In this document: positions 1 through 8,167 of the stretch, in pieces
Layout of the letters: the number at the start of each line of letters is the position of its first letter
Numbering within the stretch: the first letter of the stretch is position 1
Assembly: GCA_031549165.1 (NCBI GenBank)
Contig: JAVBQE010000069.1
Location: 1 to 41,573, forward strand
Direction: 5' to 3'
DNA: 41,573 bases
Source of the DNA: Parelusimicrobium sp031549165
GTDB lineage: Bacteria; Elusimicrobiota; Elusimicrobia; Elusimicrobiales; Elusimicrobiaceae
Made by a program: the position numbers and the translations under genes
The notes under the pieces: generated by a model
Database searches by the model: none
The model's input: the letters and a program-made list of their open reading frames with translations, nothing else
What the model was told of the DNA's origin: nothing

Positions 1-565
1 AAGTGTCTGTAAGGCCATTTGCAAAAAACTTATCCAGCCATGCGCGCTCCTCGGGCAAAATGCCGGTGTTGCCCTCGTTTTCCTTAGGGCGGGCAAGGTC
101 TATTTCTTTATGCGCAGTATTAACATCGCCGCAGACTATTACTGTTTTTTTAGCAGACAACTTTTGCGTAAGTTTTAAAAATTCTGCGTAAAATTTAAGC
201 TTATACTCAATACGGTGCGGGCCCTGCCCGCCATTAGGAAAATAGATATTAATAAAATAAATTTTATCAAACTCCAAAACCAAAGTGCGGCCCTCGCCGT
301 CCATGGCCTTGTCGCCTATACTCTCAGACACGCTGAGCGGCGCCTGTTTACAATAAACCGCCACTCCGCTGTAGCCCTTTTTTTCCGCCACGGAAAAGAA
401 GGCATGGTAGCCTTTTGGCGCGCGCAGGGCTTCGGACAGCTGGTCCGGGCTGCATTTGGTTTCCTGCAAGGCCAAAATATCCGGGCTTTCTTTAGAAAAC
501 CAGTCCAAAAAGCCTTTCTTCTCAATAGCACGCAGGCCGTTAACATTCCAGGAGAGTAATTTCAT
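1..565 (-). CDS. xth: Exodeoxyribonuclease III (partial, C-terminus outside window)
   Basis: AP endonuclease / 3'-5' exonuclease of base-excision repair, of the exonuclease-endonuclease-phosphatase fold. Translating the minus strand from the ATG at 565-563 gives MKLLSWNVNGLRA, the family's opening with the metal-binding Asn. ALQETKC (catalytic Glu) follows near residue 35, GYSGVAVY near 65, and VCGDVNTAHKEIDLARPK (catalytic Asp and Asn) near 155. 188 residues are visible; the usual length is about 250, so the last quarter, with the catalytic His, lies left of base 1. No Shine-Dalgarno sequence precedes the ATG; a TATAAT lies eight bases upstream. It is divergent from metK with 32 bases between the starts. 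Confidence 0.93.
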   Translation of the reverse strand, partial: MKLLSWNVNGLRAIEKKGFLDWFSKESPDILALQETKCSPDQLSEALRAPKGYHAFFSVAEKKGYSGVAVYCKQAPLSVSESIGDKAMDGEGRTLVLEFDKIYFINIYFPNGGQGPHRIEYKLKFYAEFLKLTQKLSAKKTVIVCGDVNTAHKEIDLARPKENEGNTGILPEERAWLDKFFANGLTDT

Positions 566-579
566 ATAATATGATTATA
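565..579. promoter_or_regulatory. Divergent -10 boxes for xth and metK
   Basis: The plus strand has TATAAT at 565-570, 27 bases before the metK ATG, and the minus strand has TATAAT at 579-574, eight bases before the xth ATG. The two boxes lie four bases apart in a 32-base divergent gap, so the two promoters cannot be occupied together. Matches to a -35 consensus are weak on both sides. The metK transcript would have a short leader with a Shine-Dalgarno site; the xth transcript would begin at or next to its ATG. Confidence 0.5.
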
Positions 580-597
580 GAAAATAAGAGGTGGGTT

Positions 598-1758
598 ATG
601 TTGAAAAAAGGGCATTGTTTTTTTACTTCCGAAAGCGTGGGTGAAGGCCACCCGGATAAGGTGTGCGACCAGATTTCCGACTCGGTGTTAGACGCAATAC
701 TCGCCAAAGATAAAGCGGCGCGCGTGGCGTGCGAGACATATGTAACGCGCGGCCTGGTGGTTGTAGGCGGAGAAATAACCACCAATACCTGGGTGGACAT
801 AGACTCCATCGCCAGAAAAACAATTTCCGACATCGGCTACACAGACAATAAATACGGCTTTGACGCAAAGACTTGCGCCATTTTAAACGTAATAGGCAAG
901 CAAAGTCCTGACATCAGCCAGGGCGTAAACATAGGCGGCGCGGGGGACCAGGGTTTTATGGTAGGCTACGCCGTTAACGAAACGCCGGAACTAATGCCGC
1001 TGCCCATCACCTTAGCTAACAAAATAATGGAAAACTTAGCCGCACTGCGCCGTAAAAAAGCTATCAAATATATCGGCCCGGACTCTAAGAGCCAGGTTAC
1101 CTTTGAATATTTTGACGGCAAACCCGTGCGCATAGATACCGTGGTGCTTTCCACGCAGCATGATGAATCTATTTTAGACAAAACCGGCCACAAAATAACC
1201 GAATCCGCTAAAAAAGAACTTATAGAAAAGGCCATCCTTCCCGTAGTAAAAAAATGGGCGGATAAAAACACTAACTTTTTAATTAACCCGACAGGCAAAT
1301 TTGTCGTCGGCGGACCGGAAAGCGACACCGGCATGACCGGCAGAAAAATTATTGTAGACACCTACGGCGGGCGATGCCCGCACGGCGGCGGCGCATTTTC
1401 CGGCAAGGACCCTACAAAAGTGGACCGCTCGGCCGCCTACATGGCGCGCTATATTGCTAAAAATATTGTTGCCGCAGGCCTGGCGGAAGAATGCACTGTG
1501 CAAATTGCCTACGCTATAGGAAAGGCAGAACCCGTTGGTTTTTACATTGATACCGACGGTACCGGGATACTGCCTGATGAAAAACTGGCCTGTGCCGCGC
1601 AAAAAATATTTCCGCTTACGCCGCATGGGATTATCAACCATTTCAAACTAAGAAATCCGATTTACAAGCAGACCGCCGCCTATGGCCACTTCGGCAAAGC
1701 GCATTTGCCGTGGGAAAAAACGGATAAGGTTAAGGAATTGCAAAAACTCCTGAAATGA
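598..1758 (+). CDS. metK: S-adenosylmethionine synthetase
   Basis: Makes S-adenosylmethionine from methionine and ATP in the cytoplasm. Family signatures are plain: FTSESVGEGHPDKVCDQISD at the N-terminus, GAGDQGFMVGYA in the middle, and the glycine-rich GGGAFSGKDPTKVDRSAAY stretch in the second half. The start at 598 (MLKKGHCF) is chosen over an in-frame ATG at 571 because AAGAGGTGGG at 586-595 is a good ribosome site just before it and because the family begins a few residues before FTSES. The product is 386 residues, the normal size. Its TGA overlaps the ATG of the following EamA gene by four bases, so the two are translationally coupled. Confidence 0.97.
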   Translation: MLKKGHCFFTSESVGEGHPDKVCDQISDSVLDAILAKDKAARVACETYVTRGLVVVGGEITTNTWVDIDSIARKTISDIGYTDNKYGFDAKTCAILNVIGKQSPDISQGVNIGGAGDQGFMVGYAVNETPELMPLPITLANKIMENLAALRRKKAIKYIGPDSKSQVTFEYFDGKPVRIDTVVLSTQHDESILDKTGHKITESAKKELIEKAILPVVKKWADKNTNFLINPTGKFVVGGPESDTGMTGRKIIVDTYGGRCPHGGGAFSGKDPTKVDRSAAYMARYIAKNIVAAGLAEECTVQIAYAIGKAEPVGFYIDTDGTGILPDEKLACAAQKIFPLTPHGIINHFKLRNPIYKQTAAYGHFGKAHLPWEKTDKVKELQKLLK

Positions 1759-2672
1759 TTTATATCAAGCTCTTCATCTCTGTACTGTTCTGGAGCATTA
1801 CGTTCTACTTTACAAAGATTGCTTTAGCCGAGTGCTCCATTACCACCCTTGTTTTTACAAGAAGTTTCCTAGGGCTTTTAATAGTATCTCTCTTCCTTCG
1901 GGAATTCAGGTGGCTCAAACACATAAAAAAAGAAGAATGGTTTAAGCTGGCGTTTCTAAGCGTGGCGGGCATTTTGGTGCAACAGCATGTGCAAGGTTAT
2001 GCTATTTTACATACCAGCACCAACCATGCCGGCTGGCTGATTTCTTTAAGCCCCATTTTTGTGGCCGCCGTAATGGTGCTTTTTTTTAACGAAAAACTTG
2101 AAAAGGGCAGGATGATGGGTTTTGTGGTTTGTATTTTGGGTATACTCTCAATATTCCTCTCCAAACAAATACTTACCGACGGCACTGTTATGCACACCGG
2201 CAAAGGGGATTTAATTTTTACAGCCACCGCCGTTAACTGGGCAGTATACGTTGTGCCTATGAGCATATGGTTTAAAAATATGCCAAACCTGCGCGTTACT
2301 TTTTGTATTTTTCTTATCGCATGCGCCGTGCTGCTGCCCATGGAAATAGTAAGCGGCTCCTACAAAAACTTCGCTGTAATGAGCCCGCACGCACTATGGA
2401 GCCTTGCATATTTAGGCATATGCTGCAGCGGCTTTGCCTTTATTTTTTACAATGAAGGCATAGAAAAAATAGGCGCTGCCAAAGCAAGCGCGTTTCTTTA
2501 TGTACAGCCGCTTTTTACGTCATTATTCGGCTACCTGCTGCTGGGCGAAGTGATAAACAGGCACACCGTTATCGGTGGCGTAATGATACTCTGCGGGCTG
2601 TATATGATTAACGTGCGCATGCACCATGTAAAAAAATTCTACATCACGCTTATCAGATATTTCCGGGTTTAG
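1755..2672 (+). CDS. EamA/DMT-family membrane transporter
   Basis: A 305-residue polytopic inner-membrane protein with about ten hydrophobic segments in two tandem halves, the layout of the drug/metabolite transporter (EamA) superfamily. Family-like sections include the PIF...LFFNEKL stretch in the first half and SAFLYVQPLFTSLFGYLLLGE in the second, which matches the conserved end of the EamA repeat. The substrate cannot be told from sequence. The start overlaps the metK stop (ATGA). The last 20 bases overlap the 3' end of the convergent nagB gene, so the two transcripts would be antisense there. Coupling to metK could hint at a methionine- or SAM-related substrate, but that is only inference. 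Confidence 0.85.
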   Translation: MIYIKLFISVLFWSITFYFTKIALAECSITTLVFTRSFLGLLIVSLFLREFRWLKHIKKEEWFKLAFLSVAGILVQQHVQGYAILHTSTNHAGWLISLSPIFVAAVMVLFFNEKLEKGRMMGFVVCILGILSIFLSKQILTDGTVMHTGKGDLIFTATAVNWAVYVVPMSIWFKNMPNLRVTFCIFLIACAVLLPMEIVSGSYKNFAVMSPHALWSLAYLGICCSGFAFIFYNEGIEKIGAAKASAFLYVQPLFTSLFGYLLLGEVINRHTVIGGVMILCGLYMINVRMHHVKKFYITLIRYFRV

Positions 2673-3396
2673 TTTTAAGAAGAGAGGCGGCATCAGCGTC
2701 CGCTATTACTGTAGTATTTTGGTGCTTTTGCAAAAGTGATATTATCCATTCACTCGTAGACGGACCCTCAAAAGCGGCTTTAAGCGCTTCTGCTTTTTTC
2801 TTTCCTGTTGCTAAAATAATTATTTCTCTGGAAGATAAAATTGTTTTTACGCCCATTGTGAGCGCCTGTTTGGGCACGTCCGCCGCACAGGAGAAAAAGC
2901 GGGAGTTTACGTTAATGGTGTCTTCTGTTAAGTCCACCACGCGCGTTAAGCTGTCTACGGGAGAGCCAGGTTCGTTAAACGCTATATGCCCGTTCTCGCC
3001 CACGCCTCCGAAAAACAAATCTATACCGCCAGCCTTTTTTATCTTGTCTTCATATGCCGCGCACTCTGCATTTAAATCTTTGGCCATGCCGTTGGGGATA
3101 TTTATATTTTCTCTTTTTATGTCAATCTGTCCGAATAGATTCTCTTCCATAAAAGAACAATAGGCCTGCGGGCAACATTTATCCACGCCTGCATATTCGT
3201 CTAAATTAAAAGTAAGCACATTAGAAAAATCTATTTTTTTATTCTTATGCATGCGCACGATGTTTTTATACATCTCAACAGGCGTGCCGCCGGTGGGAAG
3301 CGCGAGGACAAATGTTTTTTTCTTATTTTCTTGAAGACGTGTTTTTAAAATTTCTGCTGCGGTGAGACCGGGGTTTTGCGAGATGATGAGTTTCAT
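2653..3396 (-). CDS. nagB: Glucosamine-6-phosphate deaminase
   Basis: Converts glucosamine-6-phosphate to fructose-6-phosphate plus ammonia, the last step that returns amino sugars to glycolysis. Diagnostic sections are LPTGGTPVEMY (phosphate loop), FNLDEYAGV (catalytic Asp), GGVGENGHIAFNEPGSP (active-site His and Glu) and TRVVDLTEDTINVNSRFF. The residue matching E. coli Asp141 is Asn here. The start at 3396 (MKLIISQNPG) gives 247 residues, a normal size, and overlaps the nagZ stop by four bases (ATGA). An upstream in-frame ATG at 3456 would add 20 residues from inside nagZ and is rejected. It is the last gene of the recycling run. Confidence 0.96.
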   Translation of the reverse strand: MKLIISQNPGLTAAEILKTRLQENKKKTFVLALPTGGTPVEMYKNIVRMHKNKKIDFSNVLTFNLDEYAGVDKCCPQAYCSFMEENLFGQIDIKRENINIPNGMAKDLNAECAAYEDKIKKAGGIDLFFGGVGENGHIAFNEPGSPVDSLTRVVDLTEDTINVNSRFFSCAADVPKQALTMGVKTILSSREIIILATGKKKAEALKAAFEGPSTSEWIISLLQKHQNTTVIADADAASLLKTKPGNI

Positions 3397-4832
3397 AGTA
3401 TATCTACGGGCAGTTGGCCTGTGGGTTTCATGTTGCCCAGGAGTATCTGTACGCACGCTTCCTGGAAGTCTTCCTGTTTGGTATAGGCAAGAAGAGAGTA
3501 TGTCGCTTTGTCTTTAAACCCGTCGTGCACGAATGGAGAACCGAAAGATATGAAGACACTTTTATTTGCCGCTTTAAGCGCAGTTTCTAATTGTTTTTTT
3601 TGCGCAGCGGTAAAGTTGATATGTCCTTTAAAAGAGGCATAGCCGTTGTATGAAACTACCAGCAAATTTTCCACTTCGGCATTATTAAAAGGTACTAAAT
3701 GTATGCCATTCTCCTGCATATATTTGGCAAAGGGCTGGGTTAAAAAAGGTTCATCCCCGTCAAAGTCCAGATAATGCACGGTTGTGCCTTTTTTATAACG
3801 CACTTCCGTACCCAAAGCGGTGATACACTTTGGCGCGGCGTGTGAGTTATATGTATTTTTATGGAATGCATGCTCTATGCTTCGCACTTCGGACTTAACT
3901 ATTTTGCTTATCAAAACTTCCTGCGTGGAAAGGCTGGAGATAATCTCGCTCTTCCACTGCGGTTCTTTTTTTACAAGCTCCTGCAAATCCTCTATCGCTT
4001 TAACCGGGTCAGACGGTACAAGCAGAATATCCGCGCCCGCTTTTAACGCCGACACAACAGCGTTTTGCTGGTCCGGTATAGCACCCATTAACAACGCGTC
4101 CGTTACAATGCAGCCTTTGTAGTTAAACCTTTTGATAAGTAAATCTTTTATCGTTTTAGACGACAGCGAAGAAATCTTCTCTTTATCTATAGCTGGCACG
4201 TCTAAATGGCCTATTAAAATGGAATCTGCAAAACGCACAAGGTTTCTGTAGGGGAGCAAATCATTATCAAGCAAATCATCCAAACTTTTTTCTATTCGTG
4301 GAATAGCAAGGTGCGAGTCGGTAGACGTAGCGCCGTGGCCGGGAAAATGTTTGAGGGAATTTAAAACTCCGCCTTGAGACAAACCTATCATAAACGCCGC
4401 GGCAAGCTTGCTCACAAGCTGCGGGTCCGAGCCGAAAGAGCGTGTGTTCACAATAGGATTAGCATGCTCTGTAGCCAGGTCCACCACCGGGGCTAGCACC
4501 CAGTCCACACCGATGCTTCGCGCCTGGCGCGCAGTGATAAGTCCTTTTTTTAAAGCTAAATCTTCGCTCCTGCTCGCGCCGATGGCCATGTTGCTCGGCA
4601 GCAGCTCCGCGCCTTTAACCCAACGGCCGAGGCCGTCCTCATAATCTGCAGAAATTAAAATATTTGGATACGGGCTCAGGCTTCTCATACGCTGGGAAAA
4701 GCGCTCTATTTCGCGCGGGGTGCCCCAGTACAGACAGAACCCGCCAACGCCCATCTCTGCCCATTTTTCTGCCTCTTTCATGTCGGTCCTTCCGAACCAA
4801 AAACCGGGGTGCACAAGGCGCGCTATATTCAT
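3393..4832 (-). CDS. nagZ: Beta-N-acetylhexosaminidase, GH3 family (NagZ type)
   Basis: Hydrolyses GlcNAc-anhydroMurNAc and related muropeptides during wall recycling. The GH3 barrel shows KHFPGHGATSTDSH at 161-174, with the Asp172/His174 catalytic dyad of NagZ enzymes, SADYEDGLGR near 61-70, and the nucleophile Asp245 in IVTDALLMGA. No signal peptide is visible, so it should act in the cytoplasm as in diderms. At 479 residues it is longer than E. coli NagZ (about 340). The extra C-terminal alpha/beta part (from about residue 340, with VFISFGSPFV and GNMKPTGQLPV) resembles the second GH3 domain of two-domain relatives. ATGA overlaps couple it to anmK before it and nagB after it. Confidence 0.94.
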   Translation of the reverse strand: MNIARLVHPGFWFGRTDMKEAEKWAEMGVGGFCLYWGTPREIERFSQRMRSLSPYPNILISADYEDGLGRWVKGAELLPSNMAIGASRSEDLALKKGLITARQARSIGVDWVLAPVVDLATEHANPIVNTRSFGSDPQLVSKLAAAFMIGLSQGGVLNSLKHFPGHGATSTDSHLAIPRIEKSLDDLLDNDLLPYRNLVRFADSILIGHLDVPAIDKEKISSLSSKTIKDLLIKRFNYKGCIVTDALLMGAIPDQQNAVVSALKAGADILLVPSDPVKAIEDLQELVKKEPQWKSEIISSLSTQEVLISKIVKSEVRSIEHAFHKNTYNSHAAPKCITALGTEVRYKKGTTVHYLDFDGDEPFLTQPFAKYMQENGIHLVPFNNAEVENLLVVSYNGYASFKGHINFTAAQKKQLETALKAANKSVFISFGSPFVHDGFKDKATYSLLAYTKQEDFQEACVQILLGNMKPTGQLPVDIL

Positions 4833-5908
4833 AAATTTATCACCCCCAAAACAGTTTGTTTTCTTGCCCCCGTTGCGCGCGGGCAGTGGTTTGGCTTGCC
4901 TTCTAGCGCTAAAGCGCCAAAAAGAGCGAATGCCGCACTTTCTTTATTTTCAGAAGTTAAACCGTAGGGCAGTTTTGTTTCCACGCTTATGCCGGGCAAA
5001 CATTTTTTTAGATTGTTTATTAATGTTTTATTTAGCGCCCCGCCGCCGGAGACAAGGAGTTTTTTGACCTTTTCTCTCTTAACGCCCAAAGCCGCGCTTT
5101 TGGCGGTAAACATATTTAATGTGGCCAGCGCGTCCGCAATATTATTTTTATTTAAACCGGGAAAATATTTATTTAAAAACTGAATACCAAAATCTTCTCT
5201 GTCCAAAGTTTTCGGCGGGCGCAGCGTAAAGTATTTATGGCGTAACATAGCGGCTAATTTTTTTTCGTCCGCTTTACCTTTTGCCGCCAGCGCGCCGTTT
5301 TTATCATAAGGCTTATTAAGCGTTTTTAACATTGCATAATCCATAAGGCTGTTGGCAGGCCCCGTGTCAAAACCATATGTTTTAAAACCTTTGCCCACAA
5401 AGCTTACGTTTCCTATGCCGCCCAAATTAAGAAGCGCCGTCTTTTCACCATTACCAAAAATATATTCGTCAAAAAAAGGTATGAGCGGCGCGCCTTTACC
5501 GCCTAAAGCGATGTCTTTTTCACGAAAACCCGTAATAACAGGCACCTCAAACTCCGCCGCCAAAAATGCTCCTGTGCCGATAACGAGACCGTTAGGTATT
5601 TTAGCGGACGGGTTATATGTTATTGTCTGGCCGTGTGAAGAAATGGAAGAAATATTTTTTCTATTTATTTTAAATTCAGATATAAACTTTTTGGTAAGCG
5701 CAGCGTACATTTTACCCAACTCAAAATTAAGATACGAAAGCTCGCGCACGGGAATTTCGGTAAATGCGGAAATTATTTTTTTTTGTAAAGCTAAAGGATA
5801 AGGATAATTTTTGGAATATAGCACCTTAAAAGGCTTCGTGCTTACAGCAGATATTGTAAGCCCGTCGGCAGAAGTCCCGCTCATTAAACCTATCGCTATT
5901 TTATTCAT
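4829..5908 (-). CDS. anmK: Anhydro-N-acetylmuramic acid kinase
   Basis: Phosphorylates and opens 1,6-anhydro-MurNAc to MurNAc-6-phosphate, the substrate of MurQ encoded just upstream. Family marks are GLMSGTSADGL at residues 7-17 (ATP phosphate loop), ISSHGQTITYNP, NLGGIGNVSF, FDTGPANSLMDY with the catalytic Asp region, and a C-terminal LLVSGGGALNKTLI. Its 359 residues are typical. The gene starts inside the last eight bases of murQ and ends in a four-base overlap with nagZ, so the three proteins are made from one tightly coupled message. Product flow follows the gene neighbourhood: NagZ releases the sugar, AnmK phosphorylates it and MurQ cleaves the lactyl ether. Confidence 0.97.
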   Translation of the reverse strand: MNKIAIGLMSGTSADGLTISAVSTKPFKVLYSKNYPYPLALQKKIISAFTEIPVRELSYLNFELGKMYAALTKKFISEFKINRKNISSISSHGQTITYNPSAKIPNGLVIGTGAFLAAEFEVPVITGFREKDIALGGKGAPLIPFFDEYIFGNGEKTALLNLGGIGNVSFVGKGFKTYGFDTGPANSLMDYAMLKTLNKPYDKNGALAAKGKADEKKLAAMLRHKYFTLRPPKTLDREDFGIQFLNKYFPGLNKNNIADALATLNMFTAKSAALGVKREKVKKLLVSGGGALNKTLINNLKKCLPGISVETKLPYGLTSENKESAAFALFGALALEGKPNHCPRATGARKQTVLGVINL

Positions 5909-6794
5909 TTAAAATTTTAGACAAAAAACCTTTATGTTTTTTGATAAGCGCCTGGGCGTTTTTAACGTCTAGGCCGCGTCTTGCCATTACTATAGCAGTT
6001 TTTACGTTAAATTTGGTCTTTTTAAGAAGTGCTTTGGAGGTTTCTTCATCCGTATGGCCGACAGTGGCCACCAGGCGCGCTGCGCGCGCTTTTAGCTTTT
6101 CGTTCGTGGCCTGTACGTCCACCATAAAGTTTTTATACACTTTGGCGCATAAAACCATTGTTGATGTAGTTATCATGTTAAGCGCCATCTTAGTGGCGGT
6201 GCCCGCCTTCATGCGGGTTGAACCCTGCAAAGCTTCCGGCCCGGTAGGTAAAATCACAACAATATCAGCGGTGCGTTTTTTTACGGCGGTATTACAGGTG
6301 ATAAGCGCTGTTTTAGCGCCCGCTTTTTTAGCAGCTTCAAGCGCGCTTAAAACGTACGGCGTAAGGCCGCTTGCTGCTATGCCAAAAACGATATCGCCCT
6401 TTTTTACTTTTTTTAGGATATCTTTTTTGCCCTGAAGCGCATCGTCTTCAGCGCCTTCTACGCTTTTAAAAACCGCGCCAGGGCCGCCGGCCATTATAGC
6501 GATAATCTGCCACGGCTTAGTGCCAAATGTAGGGGGGCATTCAGCAGCCTCCAATACTCCCAAACGGCCGCTGGTGCCTGCACCTATAAAAATTATTTTT
6601 TTGTTATTTAGAAAACTTTTTGCAGCAGATTCTACAACGGAGGCTATTTCTTTTTTGGCAGATAATACGGCTTTAGAAACCAGTCCGTCCTCATAATTTA
6701 TTTTTTCTATCATCTCTAAAGCAGAGAGGAAGGACAAGTTTTCCGTTCTTTTATTTTGCGTTTCGGTAGGTATTAAAAATTTATTTTTTATCAT
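5901..6794 (-). CDS. murQ: N-acetylmuramic acid 6-phosphate etherase
   Basis: Removes D-lactate from MurNAc-6-phosphate to give GlcNAc-6-phosphate. The SIS sugar-isomerase fold is clear: FIGAGTSGRLGVLEAAECPPTFGT, then IMAGGPGAVFKSVEGAEDD, GIAASGLTPYVLSAL and GPEALQGSTRMKAGTATKMALN, all hallmark MurQ segments. It has 297 residues, normal for the family. The start (MIKNKFLIPTETQNKRTENL) matches the usual TE.RN opening. It overlaps the upstream hydrolase-like gene by four bases and anmK by eight. The next enzyme in the pathway, the deacetylase NagA, is not encoded in this window. Confidence 0.97.
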   Translation of the reverse strand: MIKNKFLIPTETQNKRTENLSFLSALEMIEKINYEDGLVSKAVLSAKKEIASVVESAAKSFLNNKKIIFIGAGTSGRLGVLEAAECPPTFGTKPWQIIAIMAGGPGAVFKSVEGAEDDALQGKKDILKKVKKGDIVFGIAASGLTPYVLSALEAAKKAGAKTALITCNTAVKKRTADIVVILPTGPEALQGSTRMKAGTATKMALNMITTSTMVLCAKVYKNFMVDVQATNEKLKARAARLVATVGHTDEETSKALLKKTKFNVKTAIVMARRGLDVKNAQALIKKHKGFLSKILNE

Positions 6795-7663
6795 ATAACG
6801 CTAGGCGTTAAAGCAACCGCCGCGGCATCTGCCGTGTCTGGCTTTACCTCAGGCAGTTCCGGCGTTAAAATCCATTGCATGAGCGCGGGGGAAACGTAAG
6901 AATCCAACATCGTCGTGCCCTCTTTGTCAAACGCGGTAACAAAGGTTATTTTGCCTTTGCCTTCGGTTAAATACGCGGTGTTTCTGATAACGCTTGCTTC
7001 AAAAAAATTCTTTTTAACATCCGCAGCCGCCGCGATAAAAACAGGTTTTTTGCTCACGCGTATGCCGGAAATAGTCAGCACGTCTCTGTTATTAGTGCTG
7101 GGCGTTAAAAGCGCTATGCCGCCGATGTCTTCATTAAAAATAATGCTTCTAGCAGCGACGTTGGCACCTAACCCAGCGCCTGCTACAAAAATATTTTTAG
7201 CAGGAATCCTTTTATCTTTTAAAAATTTAACCGCGCCGTTTACGTCCTGCACCATTTTATTAAACTGGTTATTTGCACCTGTTTTAGCAAAGCGCGAATA
7301 ATGGCCCTGACCCGCGCTCTCGCCGTGCCCGCGCATGTCTATGGCTAAGAAGCCTATGCCTTTGCTTGCAAGCTTATCTGTAAAATTAGCGTAGGAACTT
7401 TTGTTTTTACCGAGATCGTGGAGGAGGATTATATATCTGGGATCCTCTGTCTCTTCACTAGCGGGGCTAAAAACACCTGTTATTTTTATGCCGTCATCTG
7501 TAGTGTATGTAATTTTAGTACCGTCTATTTTTTTAAGCTCCACAGCGTCTGCGTAGGACTTAACGTCGGCCAGCGGCGCGCTGTCTTCATCTTCTGTGTC
7601 CGCTTCCTGCGCGGCTATAAATGTAAACGGAAATAAAAAAACAAAGGCTAACAAATAACGCAT
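6791..7663 (-). CDS. Exported alpha/beta-hydrolase-fold protein with degenerate catalytic residues
   Basis: A 290-residue protein with a signal peptide (MRYLLAFVFLFPFTFIAAQ) and an acidic linker, so likely periplasmic. The fold is recognisable from IILLHDLGKNKSSY near 78-91, GIGFLAIDMRGHGES near 102-116 and NIFVAGAGLGANVA near 157-170. The nucleophile elbow, normally GxSxG, reads GAGLG, with Gly164 where the serine should be. The C-terminal position that usually carries the catalytic His (HGT-type) reads KEGTTML. Both changes argue against ordinary serine-hydrolase chemistry. It sits between ndk and murQ, eight bases after ndk, with a good ribosome site (GGAGAAAAT). A ligand-binding or scaffold role is possible; the function is unknown. 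Confidence 0.75.
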   Translation of the reverse strand: MRYLLAFVFLFPFTFIAAQEADTEDEDSAPLADVKSYADAVELKKIDGTKITYTTDDGIKITGVFSPASEETEDPRYIILLHDLGKNKSSYANFTDKLASKGIGFLAIDMRGHGESAGQGHYSRFAKTGANNQFNKMVQDVNGAVKFLKDKRIPAKNIFVAGAGLGANVAARSIIFNEDIGGIALLTPSTNNRDVLTISGIRVSKKPVFIAAAADVKKNFFEASVIRNTAYLTEGKGKITFVTAFDKEGTTMLDSYVSPALMQWILTPELPEVKPDTADAAAVALTPSVI

Positions 7664-7671
7664 ATTTTCTC

Positions 7672-8124
7672 CTACTTCAAAATTTCACCGGGCGCAAACC
7701 AAAGGCCGATTTCCCTTTCCGCTTCTTCCGGCGAGCCGGAGGCGTGAATACAGTTCTGCATAACGCCGTCTTTGATAACGCCGAACTGGCCGCGTAAGGT
7801 AAAAGGCAGTGCTTTAGTCGGGTCAGTAGAACCTATCATGGCGCGCACTTTGGACACTGCGTCGTCCCCATCAAACACAAAAGCATAGACGTGGGGCCTG
7901 CCTTCTAAGCCGTTGAATTTACCAAGCATGAATTTTACCACATTGTCTAAAAACGACGTGCCTGCAAGATTAGAATAATGCTCTCTGGCAAGCGCTTCTG
8001 TCACAGGCGCTACGCGCGCGGCCGTCATGCTAAGGCCCAGGCCTTCCAGACGATCAATTATTATCCCGGCGATGCGTTTAGAAATCGCGTCGGGTTTTAT
8101 TAAAATTAATGTTCTCTGTTTCAT
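7672..8124 (-). CDS. ndk: Nucleoside diphosphate kinase
   Basis: Balances nucleoside triphosphate pools by moving the gamma phosphate through a phospho-histidine. The protein opens RTLILIKPDAISKR, contains ALPFTLRGQFGVIKDGVMQN, and has the active-site His127 in NCIHAS followed by the SPEEAEREI segment. It is 150 residues with the start chosen at 8124 (MKQRTL), as the family starts one to three residues before RTL. An ATG at 8133 is possible but overlaps the -10 box. There is no Shine-Dalgarno sequence; a TATAAT ends seven bases before the ATG, so a leaderless transcript is likely. It is the first gene of the run through nagB. Confidence 0.95.
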   Translation of the reverse strand: MKQRTLILIKPDAISKRIAGIIIDRLEGLGLSMTAARVAPVTEALAREHYSNLAGTSFLDNVVKFMLGKFNGLEGRPHVYAFVFDGDDAVSKVRAMIGSTDPTKALPFTLRGQFGVIKDGVMQNCIHASGSPEEAEREIGLWFAPGEILK

Positions 8125-8131
8125 ACCTACC

Positions 8132-8148
8132 ATTATAACTGATATAAT
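8132..8148. promoter_or_regulatory. Divergent -10 boxes for ndk and lpxB
   Basis: The 43-base gap between the divergent ndk and lpxB starts carries TATAAT on the minus strand (8137-8132) seven bases before the ndk ATG, and TATAAT on the plus strand (8143-8148) nineteen bases before the lpxB ATG. The lpxB leader then holds an AAGAAAAGAG stretch. The -35 regions are not convincing. This pair shows two modes side by side: a leaderless-type start for ndk and a leadered start for lpxB. Confidence 0.5.
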
Positions 8149-8167
8149 GTAAGAAGAAAAGAGCGAT

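Noticed and set aside
571..597. Earlier in-frame ATG for metK
   Set aside because: The ribosome site lies after it, and the family starts a few residues before FTSES.
3397..3456. N-terminal extension of nagB by 20 residues
   Set aside because: It lies inside nagZ, has no family similarity, and the ATGA overlap start is the norm here.
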